Shown: piece by piece, positions 1 through 8,069 of the stretch | How positions within the stretch are numbered: the first letter of the stretch is position 1 | Layout of the letters: each line of letters opens with the position of its first letter | NCBI GenBank assembly: GCA_910584715.1 | Contig: CAJUAN010000024.1 | Span: 1-38,770 of the forward strand | Length of the DNA stretch: 38,770 nucleotides | DNA from: an uncultured Oscillospiraceae bacterium | GTDB lineage: Bacteria > Bacillota > Clostridia > Oscillospirales > Ruminococcaceae | Direction of reading: 5' to 3' | Notes under the pieces: model-generated | The model's database searches: none | Seen by the model: only the letters and a program-made list of their open reading frames with translations | Told to the model about the DNA's origin: nothing | Position numbers and translations under genes: made by a program

Positions 1-168
1 GTGTCCCATTGGAGCGTAACGTGTCGGAATTGGGACGTGGTTTCAAATCAGCTTTTAATTATGTTTGCGGACAGAAAATCCACAATTATGCTTGCCTTGC
101 AAGCCGTGTTTTGGTTGATTGGTTTTGTTTTTACACAAAATTTTTGGGAGTGCCTAATTTGTAATTGA
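1..168 (+). pseudogene. C-terminal tail of an IS256/Mutator-family transposase (cut by window edge)
   Basis: Frame 1 is open from the first base to a TGA at 166-168. The start reads W-S-x-x-C-R-N-W-D-x-V-x-N-Q-L-x-I-M-F-x-D-R, the pattern I recall at the C-terminus of IS256-family DDE transposases. The 30 or so residues after it look like read-through into the IS end, so the original stop is probably lost or frameshifted. The catalytic part lies outside the window, so I cannot tell whether the full element is intact. It sits beside two other broken mobile-element genes. Confidence 0.55.
128..153. repeat. Putative terminal inverted repeat of the IS256-type element
   Basis: A stretch beginning TTTTTACACAAAAT and ending GGGAGTGCC follows the transposase tail. 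IS256-family right ends typically carry TTTTACACAA near the tip. The other end is outside the window, so the match cannot be confirmed. Confidence 0.35.
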
Positions 169-231
169 CACAGTTATTTAATACTTAAAAGGACATGAAT
201 GCTCCTTAATTATGGTGCAATCCTGTCCTTC

Positions 232-576
232 TTATATCGAATTATGGCTGACTTGGGTGTTACCATACGGAAGATAAATTATTATCTCAATATATTCGCC
301 CGTTTTGAGGTAGTCACGTCCCAATCGGGGCAAGTCCTTTGTGATAACAGTACCGACCTTGCCGGCTTCAATATCGGACATCATAGCCTTAAAACCTTCA
401 CGCTCAAAAGTCGTACCCGACACACCGTCGTCAACGTAAAATTGCGGATTAGGAAATCCATTATCTTGCGAATACTTCAGAATAATATTTTTTTGATTCG
501 TAATCGAGTTGCTCTCCTCAAGCCCGTCGTCCTGCGAAAGACGGCAATATAAGGCTGTAATTTTGTCTTTTAACAT
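232..576 (-). pseudogene. Truncated large serine recombinase (Tn4451/TnpX type), N-terminal domain only
   Basis: The first 98 residues are the resolvase domain of a large serine recombinase. They contain the catalytic serine motif YCRLS (S13), the VDDGVSG motif, TTFER and RLGRDYL. Homology stops after YIEI at about base 283, followed by unrelated residues and a stop. The recombinase core and C-terminal DNA-binding domains (usually over 400 more residues) are missing, so it cannot recombine DNA. The start at 576 is preferred over 597 because a GGGAAGTGAG site lies upstream and family members begin MLK-x-KITALY. One position that is usually Ser (KDLSRLGRD) is Pro here. The frameshifted tnpW relic lies just upstream, the usual gene order in these elements. 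Confidence 0.85.
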
Positions 577-714
577 ATAATTCTCACTTCCCGACAAATA
601 CAGCGGATTATGTGTTAATTATACCATACATTTTACAAAAGTTAAATGTGGTAAATCAATAAATTTTATTTAACTTTTTTGACATAATCCGCCGAATTGC
701 CGATTATATCAAAT

Positions 715-842
715 TTATGCTGCTGTTTGAACCTCCTTTTTTATCAGTCGAGAGAGAATTCTGCTTCGAAATTGAATTTTGTAACGACCTTGTAAACTGT
801 GTTTCCGATTTTGTACTCGGAAGTTATCTCATTGTTTCTCAA
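715..842 (-). pseudogene. tnpW: Frameshifted TnpW-like small transposon protein
   Basis: A TTG start at 842 with AAAGGAG about 7 bases upstream opens a 32-codon frame containing EYKIGNTVYKVVTKFNFEAE, the core of the TnpW family. It ends at TGA 744-746. The family C-terminus continues in another frame as SRLIKKEVQTAA with a stop at 715-717. The middle segment (normally like TLEDKI) is missing at the frame change near 750, so a small deletion shifted the frame. TnpW genes normally precede Tn4451-type serine recombinases, as here. It was read by hand and is shorter than common ORF cut-offs. Confidence 0.75.
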
Positions 843-1069
843 TAAAACTCCTTTCTGTCTTCTGCGTGGTGTAAACTTAATTCTTTATCAATCCTCCTTT
901 ATATTTTAAAATCCGCTATATGGCATACGGTGTATTGCAAATATAATTATATTCATTATAATAAATTTTGCCAAGCTTTTGGAAACAAGTTTACAAACTA
1001 TTAATATTTGTTTTCTAAAGCCGTTTTGCGACACGTAAACACTATGAAATAGTTCTAACTAACTCACTA

Positions 1070-1094
1070 GGACTATTTGACAAGCAAATAGTCC
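1070..1094. repeat. Perfect 10-bp inverted repeat (5-nt loop)
   Basis: GGACTATTTG and CAAATAGTCC flank the loop ACAAG. No U-tract follows on either strand, so it is not a plain terminator. It lies about 230 bases beyond the tnpW relic and could mark the lost transposon end. Confidence 0.6.
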
Positions 1095-1157
1095 GTGGGA
1101 CAGGCTTTCCCCCTGCACTCCCTAACATAATTATGTTCATTGCAGTGAATATAATAA

Positions 1158-1186
1158 AAATCCTACCGTACTTCACGATAGGATTT
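1158..1186 (-). terminator. Hairpin with U-tract on the minus strand
   Basis: AAATCCTACCG pairs with CGATAGGATTT around TACTTCA, with one wobble pair. Read leftward the stem runs into TTTTTATTAT, as in an intrinsic terminator. No leftward gene is visible upstream of it, so what it terminates is unclear. Confidence 0.45.
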
Positions 1187-1294
1187 AATATATATTCAAA
1201 GAGCGGTCTTAGGTGTATCCTAATTGTAAAGGCATAAGCACTTTACAAAGCGAAAGTGTACGTACATTTTCTATGACTTGCCGAAATATGACAA

Positions 1295-1323
1295 TTGACA
1301 ATCCCCCAACGTTATGATATTAT
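1295..1323 (+). promoter_or_regulatory. Promoter of the ABC transporter / two-component operon
   Basis: TTGACA at 1295-1300 and TATTAT at 1318-1323 are 17 bases apart. They imply a leader of roughly 100 bases before the permease start at 1436. A second TATAAT overlaps at 1321-1326 with worse spacing. Confidence 0.65.
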
Positions 1324-1435
1324 AATTCTATCTTGGCTTTACACCTTGTTGGAATATTACCGTTTTTCGGATTTAAGGATTATTTAATAATTTCCATGCT
1401 ATACTGAAATTACCGAAATGAAAGGAGCATAGGAA

Positions 1436-3823
1436 ATGTACCTGAACATACTTAAAAAAGACCTTAAACGCAAGAGGGCAATGAACATTATCCTGCTGGT
1501 ATTTATTATACTGGCGTCGATGTTCGTGTCCTCGGGCGTAAGCAACATCATGACCGTGACCACCGCGCTGGACAGATATTTTGAAATGGCTAACGTGCCC
1601 GATTACTTAGCTATATACCAGAAAAAAGCGTCAGACAAGGACGTTTATAAGGTCCTTGAAAACGCCTCTGCGATAGACGAGTTCCGTATCGAAGAGGGCA
1701 TCACGATAACCCAGTCGAATATTACGCGGAAAGGCGAACCGCTTGACGCTTCCAACACAAGTCAGACATTAGCACTGCAGAGCGACAGAGTTATGGGAAT
1801 AAATTATTTTCTTGACGACGGAAGTATCCTGAAAAGCGTACCGAAAGGAAAGATCTATACCGCCGCTTTCACGGAAAAAAACATGGGGCTTAAAGTCGGC
1901 GACATAATTACCGTCGAAGTAGAGGGCGTAAGCCGTGAATTTACCTTTGCGGGCGGCTTCAAGGACGCTGTCCTCGGTTCGGAACTGACGGGCGTTAAAA
2001 GGTTTATAATAAACGGCGAGGACTTTGACGAATATATGTCCAACGAAACGATAAAAACTATGTACAGCGCAAAATTATTGTACATACAAACCGCAGACAT
2101 TGACAGGACAAGATCCCAGATAGCGGATATATCCGACGGCTGTACTTTTGAGGGCGGCAGCGATATGTTAAGTTCCGCCTATATTTTTGATATGATAATC
2201 ACGGGTCTTATCCTTGTGGTGAGCCTTATTCTTATCATCATATCTTTTGTGGTGCTGCGTTTCACCATAGCCTTTACCCTCTCCGAGGAGTTCCGCGAGA
2301 TAGGCGTTATGAAAGCCATAGGCATACGGAACATAAAGATACGCGGTTTGTACCTTGTAAAATACTCCGCTATTTCAGTTGCGGGCGCGGCAGTAGGTCT
2401 GGTACTCAGCTACCCCTTTGGGGAAATGCTTATGGGTCTTTCCACGGATTCTATAATAATAGACAGCAGCAGTAACGCTTTTGTCAACATTCTCTGCGCG
2501 GTTCTGGTAGCGGCTGTGATTCTGCTGTTCTGTCTGGGCTGTACCGGCAGGGTGAGCAAAATGTCCCCTATCGACGCCGTGAGAAACGGACAGACGGGAG
2601 AACGCTTCCGCAAAAAGAGTATTATGATCCTTGGAAAGTCAAAGCTGGGTACGACGGCTTTCCTTGCCGCAAACGACATTGTAAGCAGTCCAAAACGCTA
2701 CAGTATCATTATCCTTACGTTTTTTCTGTGTACGTCGCTGCTGATAATACTTTCAAATGCCGCGGCGTCCCTTAAAAGCGGAAAGCTGCTGAAATATTTC
2801 AGTCAGGCGGACTGCCACGTAGTTACGAACGTCGGCGATGAAGCTATGGAATTTATGACTGAGGACGGACATGAAAAGGTCAAAAAATATCTTGAGGATA
2901 TGGAGCGGACCCTTGCGGAAAACGGTATGCCCGCAAAATGTATGACGGAATATTTTATGTATCCGATGATAAAACACGGCGAATATGAAAGCAGGACGGC
3001 TTTGCTTCAGGGTACGGGGACAACAACGGATATGTACGAATATTCGGAGGGCACCCCTCCCCAAAACAGCGGCGAGATCGCGATAACGACAATTTTGGCA
3101 AAGAAGCTTAAAGCGGCTGTCGGCGATACCGTTACCGTGTCCTACCCGACAGGCGAAAGGTCGGACTTCATTATAACCGCTCTGTACCAGGCAATGGTCA
3201 ATCAGGGTACTTCCGCAAGAGTCCATAACGACTGCGATATAAACTATCTCGCGTCAGTCGGCTCCCCCGGTACGCAGATAAAATTTACCGACGACCCCGA
3301 CGACAAGGAGGTACTGCGCAGAATTGAAAAGATAAAGGAGCTTTACCCCAAATTTTCAAGCGTTAAAACGGCGGGCGAAACCGTAAAGGACACCACCGGA
3401 GTAGGCGGCGCCATAGACGCGGTGAAAAAGCTGTCCGCCGTACTGACGGTAATTTTAGCCGCGCTTGTGACCGTGCTTATGGAGCGTTCCTTTATCGCAA
3501 AGGAGCAGGGTGAGATAGCCCTCATGAAAGCCATAGGCATAAGAAATTCCACAATATACGGGCAGTACACGCTAAGATTTTTTATTGCGGTATCGGTTGC
3601 TGTCATTATCGCGGAGCTTCTGGGCATGACCCTTACAAAGCTTTGCTTCGACCCTATTTTCGGAACAATGGGGCTTGAAATGGGCGTGGAATATGTACAA
3701 AACCCCGTGGAGATATACGCGGTATTCCCTGCTATCGTACTTGCCGCCACAGCCGCAAGCGCGTTCTTTACGTCGCTGTACACAAATAAGATAAAGTCCT
3801 CGGACACCGCTAATATCGAATAA
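1436..3823 (+). CDS. Large FtsX-domain ABC transporter permease
   Basis: This 795-residue membrane protein has a first TM segment at about 17-38 and an outside domain to about 245. A first FtsX block of three TM segments spans about 245-380. Another TM lies near 422-440, then a second outside domain, then a second FtsX block from about 660 to 780. Both blocks carry the same cytoplasmic signature, EFREIGVMKAIGIRN and EQGEIALMKAIGIRN, which in this superfamily contacts the ATPase. The duplicated FtsX layout fits permeases that move lipids, peptides or antibiotics out of the membrane rather than importers. Start ATG 1436 has AAAGGAG upstream. It is followed by its ATPase, an orphan membrane protein and a two-component system, so a role in envelope stress or antimicrobial-peptide response is likely but unproven. 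Confidence 0.88.
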   Translation: MYLNILKKDLKRKRAMNIILLVFIILASMFVSSGVSNIMTVTTALDRYFEMANVPDYLAIYQKKASDKDVYKVLENASAIDEFRIEEGITITQSNITRKGEPLDASNTSQTLALQSDRVMGINYFLDDGSILKSVPKGKIYTAAFTEKNMGLKVGDIITVEVEGVSREFTFAGGFKDAVLGSELTGVKRFIINGEDFDEYMSNETIKTMYSAKLLYIQTADIDRTRSQIADISDGCTFEGGSDMLSSAYIFDMIITGLILVVSLILIIISFVVLRFTIAFTLSEEFREIGVMKAIGIRNIKIRGLYLVKYSAISVAGAAVGLVLSYPFGEMLMGLSTDSIIIDSSSNAFVNILCAVLVAAVILLFCLGCTGRVSKMSPIDAVRNGQTGERFRKKSIMILGKSKLGTTAFLAANDIVSSPKRYSIIILTFFLCTSLLIILSNAAASLKSGKLLKYFSQADCHVVTNVGDEAMEFMTEDGHEKVKKYLEDMERTLAENGMPAKCMTEYFMYPMIKHGEYESRTALLQGTGTTTDMYEYSEGTPPQNSGEIAITTILAKKLKAAVGDTVTVSYPTGERSDFIITALYQAMVNQGTSARVHNDCDINYLASVGSPGTQIKFTDDPDDKEVLRRIEKIKELYPKFSSVKTAGETVKDTTGVGGAIDAVKKLSAVLTVILAALVTVLMERSFIAKEQGEIALMKAIGIRNSTIYGQYTLRFFIAVSVAVIIAELLGMTLTKLCFDPIFGTMGLEMGVEYVQNPVEIYAVFPAIVLAATAASAFFTSLYTNKIKSSDTANIE

Positions 3824-3858
3824 TTACAGCGGTACATAAAAATATTCTGACAAAATCC

Positions 3859-3929
3859 GTAGGGGCGGGGTCTCCCCGCCCGCGATACAAAATATATCGG
3901 TACAACGGGACGGGAAACCCGTCCCCTAC
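3859..3929. repeat. Palindromic dispersed repeat, copy 1 (inside operon)
   Basis: The 71-base unit starts GTAGGGGCGGGGTCTCCCCG, has a variable AT-rich middle, and ends GGGACGGGAAACCCGTCCCC then TAC. Each end folds on itself, and the outer GTAGGGG/CCCCTAC also pair. A second copy with the same ends and a different middle lies inverted at 22951-23025. It fills most of the 142-base gap between the permease and ATPase genes, where it could slow transcription or set an RNA cleavage point. Confidence 0.88.
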
Positions 3930-3965
3930 AAACCGTAATTTTATAATAAAAGGAGAAAAATAATT

Positions 3966-4730
3966 ATGAACATTCTCGAAGTAAACGACCTTTGTAAAAC
4001 CTATATAGTAAACAAACGTCAGAACAACGTCCTGAAAAACGTGAATTTCACCGTCAGCGAGGGCGAAATGGTAGCCGTTATGGGACCCTCAGGTTCGGGC
4101 AAGTCTACCCTGCTGTACTCGGTTTCGGGTATGGACGGCATCACCGCGGGAGAGGCACGGTTTTGCGGAAAAAACATCGCAAAAATGGGCGAAAGGGAGC
4201 TTGCCGACCTCCGTCTTGACGAAATGGGATTTATCTTCCAACAGATGTATATGCTGAAAAATCTTACCGTTCTGGACAACATAATCCTCCCCGCGGTGCA
4301 GTCCAAAAAGAACGGCGAATCCCGAAAAGATACGGTAAGGCGCGGCCTTGACCTTATGCGCAAGCTTGGCATAACGGACATTGCCGACAACGATATCAAC
4401 GAGGTGTCGGGAGGACAGCTCCAGCGCGCCTGCATATGCCGCAGTATGATAAACAAGCCAAAAATGATTTTCGCCGATGAGCCTACGGGAGCCTTGAACC
4501 GCACCTCCTCCAACGAGGTCATGGAGGAGCTTGCCAAGCTGAACGGCGAGGGTACTACCATTATGCTTGTTACCCACGACGTAAAAGTGGCGGCAAGATG
4601 CACAAGAACGCTCTACATAGTTGACGGGAACATAAAAGGGGAGTATAATTTAGACAGGTGCGAAAGTCCCTCCCAAATGAGAGAGAGGGAGCGCGCACTG
4701 AATAACTGGCTTCTGGAATTGGGCTGGTAA
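3966..4730 (+). CDS. ABC transporter ATP-binding protein (LolD/MacB/BceA type)
   Basis: This 254-residue cytoplasmic ATPase powers the FtsX permease upstream. Its motifs are in order: Walker A GPSGSGKST (about 39-47), Q-loop FIFQQMYML, signature VSGGQLQRA, Walker B MIFADEPTGALN and H-loop MLVTHD. The DEPTGALN form is typical of the LolD/MacB/BceA group. Start ATG 3966 has AAAGGAG nine bases upstream. The tail after the H-loop is extended by about 45 charged residues ending NNWLLELGW, a common feature of the antimicrobial-peptide subgroup. It sits 21 bases from the next gene, so the operon continues. Confidence 0.92.
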   Translation: MNILEVNDLCKTYIVNKRQNNVLKNVNFTVSEGEMVAVMGPSGSGKSTLLYSVSGMDGITAGEARFCGKNIAKMGERELADLRLDEMGFIFQQMYMLKNLTVLDNIILPAVQSKKNGESRKDTVRRGLDLMRKLGITDIADNDINEVSGGQLQRACICRSMINKPKMIFADEPTGALNRTSSNEVMEELAKLNGEGTTIMLVTHDVKVAARCTRTLYIVDGNIKGEYNLDRCESPSQMRERERALNNWLLELGW

Positions 4731-4751
4731 TACTTCCAAAGGGGGATCGCT

Positions 4752-5876
4752 ATGGGCGCGGACAATTTACAGAAAAAGCTTCACCTTATAAACTTTACAG
4801 TCAGGGCGCTGATGATCGCTTTTTTTCTGTTCTGGGCGGCGCAGCTGTTCGCACTTTATTTCGGCGGCGGTATCCGTGACACCGAGGTGCAGCCCGACAG
4901 CTCGGGCTTTTACGGTCACAACTACTGCGGAACTTTTTTCATCAATATGACACGGGATAATTCCTTTGCTGACGAGGAAAGCTATCTCAATGCGCTTCAG
5001 CCTGCCGATACCCCCATTGTACAGGATATTCTGCTTAATACGGCTGCCGCGGCAACGGTGATCTCGCTGCTGATCTTTCTTAACCGTGCCGACAAGCAGA
5101 CCGTACATAAAAAACGTACGGCATGGCTGCTTCTGCTTTCGGGCAGTTTGTATGCGGCGGGAAACACCTTTGTTGAATCGGAAAGGCTTACCCCGCAAAC
5201 GGAAGGCTTCAAGGGCATTATGGCGACACAAAGCTATTACCCCCAGCTTTACGCCGTTTACGGAACTGCACTTACGATGATTGTTTACGGACTTATCCTG
5301 CTTTATTATGAGCAGTCTTCACGGGGCAGAAGCGTTGCCGGAGTACAGCGCGCCCTTAAATTCGGTGCTTGGATAACGGGAATAGCGGCTTTCGGTTTTA
5401 TGCTTTGGAGATTTGCCGAACGGTGTTGCGAGCTTTTCAGCGAAGATAATGCGCGTCTTCCGTTTTACTCCGTATTCCTTGACCTGCCGAGGTCGGAGGC
5501 TGTTTCTGACAGCGCCTACACGAAAGTGCTTGTGTTCAGATTTGTCAAGGACCTGCCTGTATTTGCGGCATCGGCAATTGCGGTGACCGCGTTGATAAAG
5601 CTTATGTATTCCGCCGCTGACGGACAGATAAACACAGCCGAAAACCGACGCAGACTGAAACTGTCGGCGTTTGCGTTGGCTGTATCCTCTGTTATATTCA
5701 ATCTTCTTGGACTTGTTGAAGTGAATATGCTGAATGAGAGCTTTACGGGGATCTACGGTGATGTGACCTATACCATAGGGATACGTTCGGGCTGCGAGCC
5801 TATGCTGTACGCGTTCCTGCTGATAATCATTGAGCTTTATATCAGGGTGATGCCGCAAACCGAGAAAAGCGGGTAA
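4752..5876 (+). CDS. Orphan multi-pass membrane protein in transporter/two-component operon
   Basis: I do not recognise the family. It has about eight predicted membrane segments, near residues 17-37, 92-111, 123-141, 165-186, 203-221, 265-287, 302-322 and 348-366. An outside loop of about 50 residues follows the first segment and contains two cysteines' worth of polar sequence (one Cys at 59). A second loop at about 222-262 has a Cys-Cys pair. The start at 4752 follows AAAGGGGG. It lies between the ATPase (21-base gap) and the response regulator (5-base gap), so it is almost surely co-expressed. It may be a sensory or accessory subunit of the transporter; that is inference from position only. 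Confidence 0.75.
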   Translation: MGADNLQKKLHLINFTVRALMIAFFLFWAAQLFALYFGGGIRDTEVQPDSSGFYGHNYCGTFFINMTRDNSFADEESYLNALQPADTPIVQDILLNTAAAATVISLLIFLNRADKQTVHKKRTAWLLLLSGSLYAAGNTFVESERLTPQTEGFKGIMATQSYYPQLYAVYGTALTMIVYGLILLYYEQSSRGRSVAGVQRALKFGAWITGIAAFGFMLWRFAERCCELFSEDNARLPFYSVFLDLPRSEAVSDSAYTKVLVFRFVKDLPVFAASAIAVTALIKLMYSAADGQINTAENRRRLKLSAFALAVSSVIFNLLGLVEVNMLNESFTGIYGDVTYTIGIRSGCEPMLYAFLLIIIELYIRVMPQTEKSG

Positions 5877-5881
5877 TATTT

Positions 5882-6550
5882 ATGATAGATATTCTTATTG
5901 TTGAGGACAACAAGGAGCTGGCGGGACTGCTGTGCGATTTTCTCCGCGGGGAGAATTACACGGTGTCCGCCGCCGAGAACGGCGAAAAAGCCTTGTCGCT
6001 GTACGAAAGGTACGGCGCAAGGCTTATCGTGCTTGATATAATGCTGCCCGGTACGGACGGCTTCGGGGTATGCAAGAAAATTCGGGAGGAAAGCAACGTC
6101 CCCATACTTATGGTAAGCGCGAAAACCGCCAAGGAGGACAAGCTTTGCGGTCTCGATTTAGGCGCGGACGATTACATCGAAAAGCCCTACGACATCGACA
6201 TAATGCTTGCGAAAATAAACGGTATTTTCAAGCGGCGGTACGGCTCGGACGAGATTTCCGACGGCGATATCCGCATAAACAAAGTCAGCCGAACAGCGTA
6301 CAAAAACGGCGTTCCACTTGAAATGACTGCAAAGGAATTCGACCTGCTCCTGCTTCTTATGGAAAACAAGGGCAGGACGCTGAGCAAGGAATATATTTTC
6401 AATCAGATATGGGGCAGCGACAGCTTTTCCGAGCAGCAGACCCTGACGGTACACATAAAATGGCTTCGTCAAAAAATCGAGGACGACCCCAAGTCCCCGA
6501 AAAAGATACTGACCGTGTGGGGAGTTGGCTACAAATATGAGAGCGTTTAA
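5882..6550 (+). CDS. OmpR/PhoB-family response regulator
   Basis: The 222-residue protein has a receiver domain (1-118) with acidic E8/D9, phosphoacceptor D52 in LDIMLPGTDG, S79 and K101 in the KPYD motif. A winged-helix DNA-binding domain follows (about 125-220) with the typical TAKEFDLLLLL and VWGVGYKYE segments. It is expected to be phosphorylated by the kinase encoded next, whose ATG lies inside its last codons. The likely target is the operon promoter at 1295-1323, by analogy with Bce-type systems. Confidence 0.93.
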   Translation: MIDILIVEDNKELAGLLCDFLRGENYTVSAAENGEKALSLYERYGARLIVLDIMLPGTDGFGVCKKIREESNVPILMVSAKTAKEDKLCGLDLGADDYIEKPYDIDIMLAKINGIFKRRYGSDEISDGDIRINKVSRTAYKNGVPLEMTAKEFDLLLLLMENKGRTLSKEYIFNQIWGSDSFSEQQTLTVHIKWLRQKIEDDPKSPKKILTVWGVGYKYESV

Positions 6551-7757
6551 CAGGATTTTCGCGGCGGTGATTTTGGTACTGGCGGTACTTTGCGCCGCGG
6601 CGAATATTATTCTTTCGGGGGACGTTTCGGACGGCAGACCCTACCGCGTGGAGGTAAGCCGTCTCGTCCGACAAATTGAAACAGAGGGTCACGTCGACCT
6701 TTCGGGCTGCCAATATGTAACGAATATAGAAAGGTACGGAGAAAATTTTTACAACAGCGAGAGCGACTATGACGTCCGCGAAATAAACGGGGAGCTGTAC
6801 CGCTTTGATTACACCGCTGAAGCCGGCGGTAGCAGGACGCGGATCGCTGTTACCGTGAATGTTATTCTTGGGGTTACGGCAGTTTTGGTAATTTTCGTTT
6901 TAGTGTACGTAAAATTTAAAATTCTCGCGCCCTTTGAAAAGCTGACGGACGTCCCCTACGAGTTGTCAAAGGGAAATCTTACCTCTCCCGTAAAGGAAAC
7001 GAAAAACCGCTTTTTCGGGCGTTTCATATGGGGAGTGGATATGCTCCGCGAAAATATCGAACAGCAAAAAAGCCGGGAGCTTGATTTGCAGCGGGAGAAG
7101 AAAATGCTACTGCTTTCTCTGTCCCACGACATAAAAACGCCGCTTTCGGTGATAAAGCTGTACTCAAAGGCGTTTTCAAAGGGACTCTATAAAAGCGCCG
7201 AAAGACAGCGTCAGATCGTGGAAAGCATATACGCCAAAGCCGGCGAGATAGAGGGCTATGTTTCCCAAATAATCGCCGCGTCCCGAGAGGATTTTTTGAG
7301 CCTGGAGGTGACTGTCGGGGAGTTTTATCTTTCCGAGCTTGTGACGAAAATAAAGGGGTACTATGGGGAAAAGCTGTCCCTTACGGGGACGGAATTTTCG
7401 GTATCAAAGTATGCCGACTGCATTTTAAGCGGAGATTTTGACCGCAGTATTGAAGTGCTGCAAAACGTTATGGAAAACGCCGTCAAGTATGGGGACGGGA
7501 GAAGCGTTTCAATAGATTTTTCCGAGGAGGACGGCTGTATACTCGTGACAGTCAGAAACAGCGGCTGCACCCTTGCGGACGCCTGTATCCCGCACATTTT
7601 TGAAAGCTTCTGGCGGGGAGAGAACGCGGAAAATATTCCCGGCAGCGGCTTGGGACTTTACATCAGCCGCAAGCTTATGCGGAAAATGAACGGAGAAATT
7701 TTCGCAGAGATACGGGACGGCTTTATGTATGTTACCGCGGTGTTTCCAAAGGTATAG
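6537..7757 (+). CDS. Membrane sensor histidine kinase
   Basis: The 406-residue kinase has TM1 at about 7-26, an outside sensor region of about 75 residues, TM2 at about 105-126 and a HAMP-like linker. The dimerisation helix carries H197 in SLSHDIKTPLSVIK. The ATPase domain has N-box VMENAVKYGDG and G-box GSGLGLYIS. An in-frame TTG exists at 6525, but ATG 6537 puts GGGGAG about 12 bases upstream and starts the protein right at the TM segment. The start overlaps the regulator gene by 14 bases, indicating translational coupling. The sensor domain is larger than the very short loop of classic BceS kinases, so it may sense a ligand itself. Confidence 0.92.
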   Translation: MRAFNRIFAAVILVLAVLCAAANIILSGDVSDGRPYRVEVSRLVRQIETEGHVDLSGCQYVTNIERYGENFYNSESDYDVREINGELYRFDYTAEAGGSRTRIAVTVNVILGVTAVLVIFVLVYVKFKILAPFEKLTDVPYELSKGNLTSPVKETKNRFFGRFIWGVDMLRENIEQQKSRELDLQREKKMLLLSLSHDIKTPLSVIKLYSKAFSKGLYKSAERQRQIVESIYAKAGEIEGYVSQIIAASREDFLSLEVTVGEFYLSELVTKIKGYYGEKLSLTGTEFSVSKYADCILSGDFDRSIEVLQNVMENAVKYGDGRSVSIDFSEEDGCILVTVRNSGCTLADACIPHIFESFWRGENAENIPGSGLGLYISRKLMRKMNGEIFAEIRDGFMYVTAVFPKV

Positions 7758-7758
7758 T

Positions 7759-7795
7759 AAAAGCAGGCTTTTGCCGATGACGCAAACCTGCTTTT
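7759..7795 (+). terminator. Intrinsic terminator of the kinase operon
   Basis: AAAAGCAGG pairs with CCTGCTTTT around an inner TTTTGC/GCAAA stem and ends in a T-rich run. It starts just after the kinase stop codon. Confidence 0.85.
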
Positions 7796-7836
7796 ATAAT
7801 CCACTGTATTTGTCTTTATAACGATATTTTGGAAAA

Positions 7837-8069
7837 CTTCTATATCGCTATCACCCTAAAGCCATGCCGACGTCTGTAGTAATGGCAACAAATTGTTGCT
7901 TCCGAGACGGCAGAAAGCTTCTATATTGAGCTTGTACGAAAGTCAGAGCCGTTACCCATGCCGTCGAAATTTGACAGTAATAATAATGCTCTCCCGAGAC
8001 GAAAAATATTTCTATATTGTTGTTAGTCTAAAGCCGTCCCCGCTGACTGTTATATTATGAAAACAACAG
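7837..8069. repeat. Degenerate tandem repeat with conserved hairpin (2.5 copies)
   Basis: The 313-base gap between two convergent genes is filled by imperfect repeats that start CTTCTATAT (7837, 7918, about 8008) and contain CCATGCCG...CAGTAATG...CCGAGACG. In copy 1 CGTCT (7871-7875) pairs with AGACG (7905-7909) around GCAACA/TGTTGC. A relative lies at 26427-26482. No protein frame is kept between copies, so RNA or DNA structure is more likely than coding. Confidence 0.6.

Larger units (their letters stand above)
843..1294. other. AT-rich gap with hairpins, no gene seen
   Basis: This stretch separates the mobile-element relics from the transporter operon. It holds a perfect 10-bp inverted repeat at 1070-1094, a hairpin at 1158-1186 and a weaker one near 1239-1258. 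No reading frame with a convincing ribosome binding site was found. It may be the end of the old transposon, but no attachment site could be recognised. Confidence 0.5.

Noticed and set aside
7837..8069. CRISPR array
   Set aside because: The units are 81-91 bases, imperfect and without regular spacers, and no cas gene lies near.
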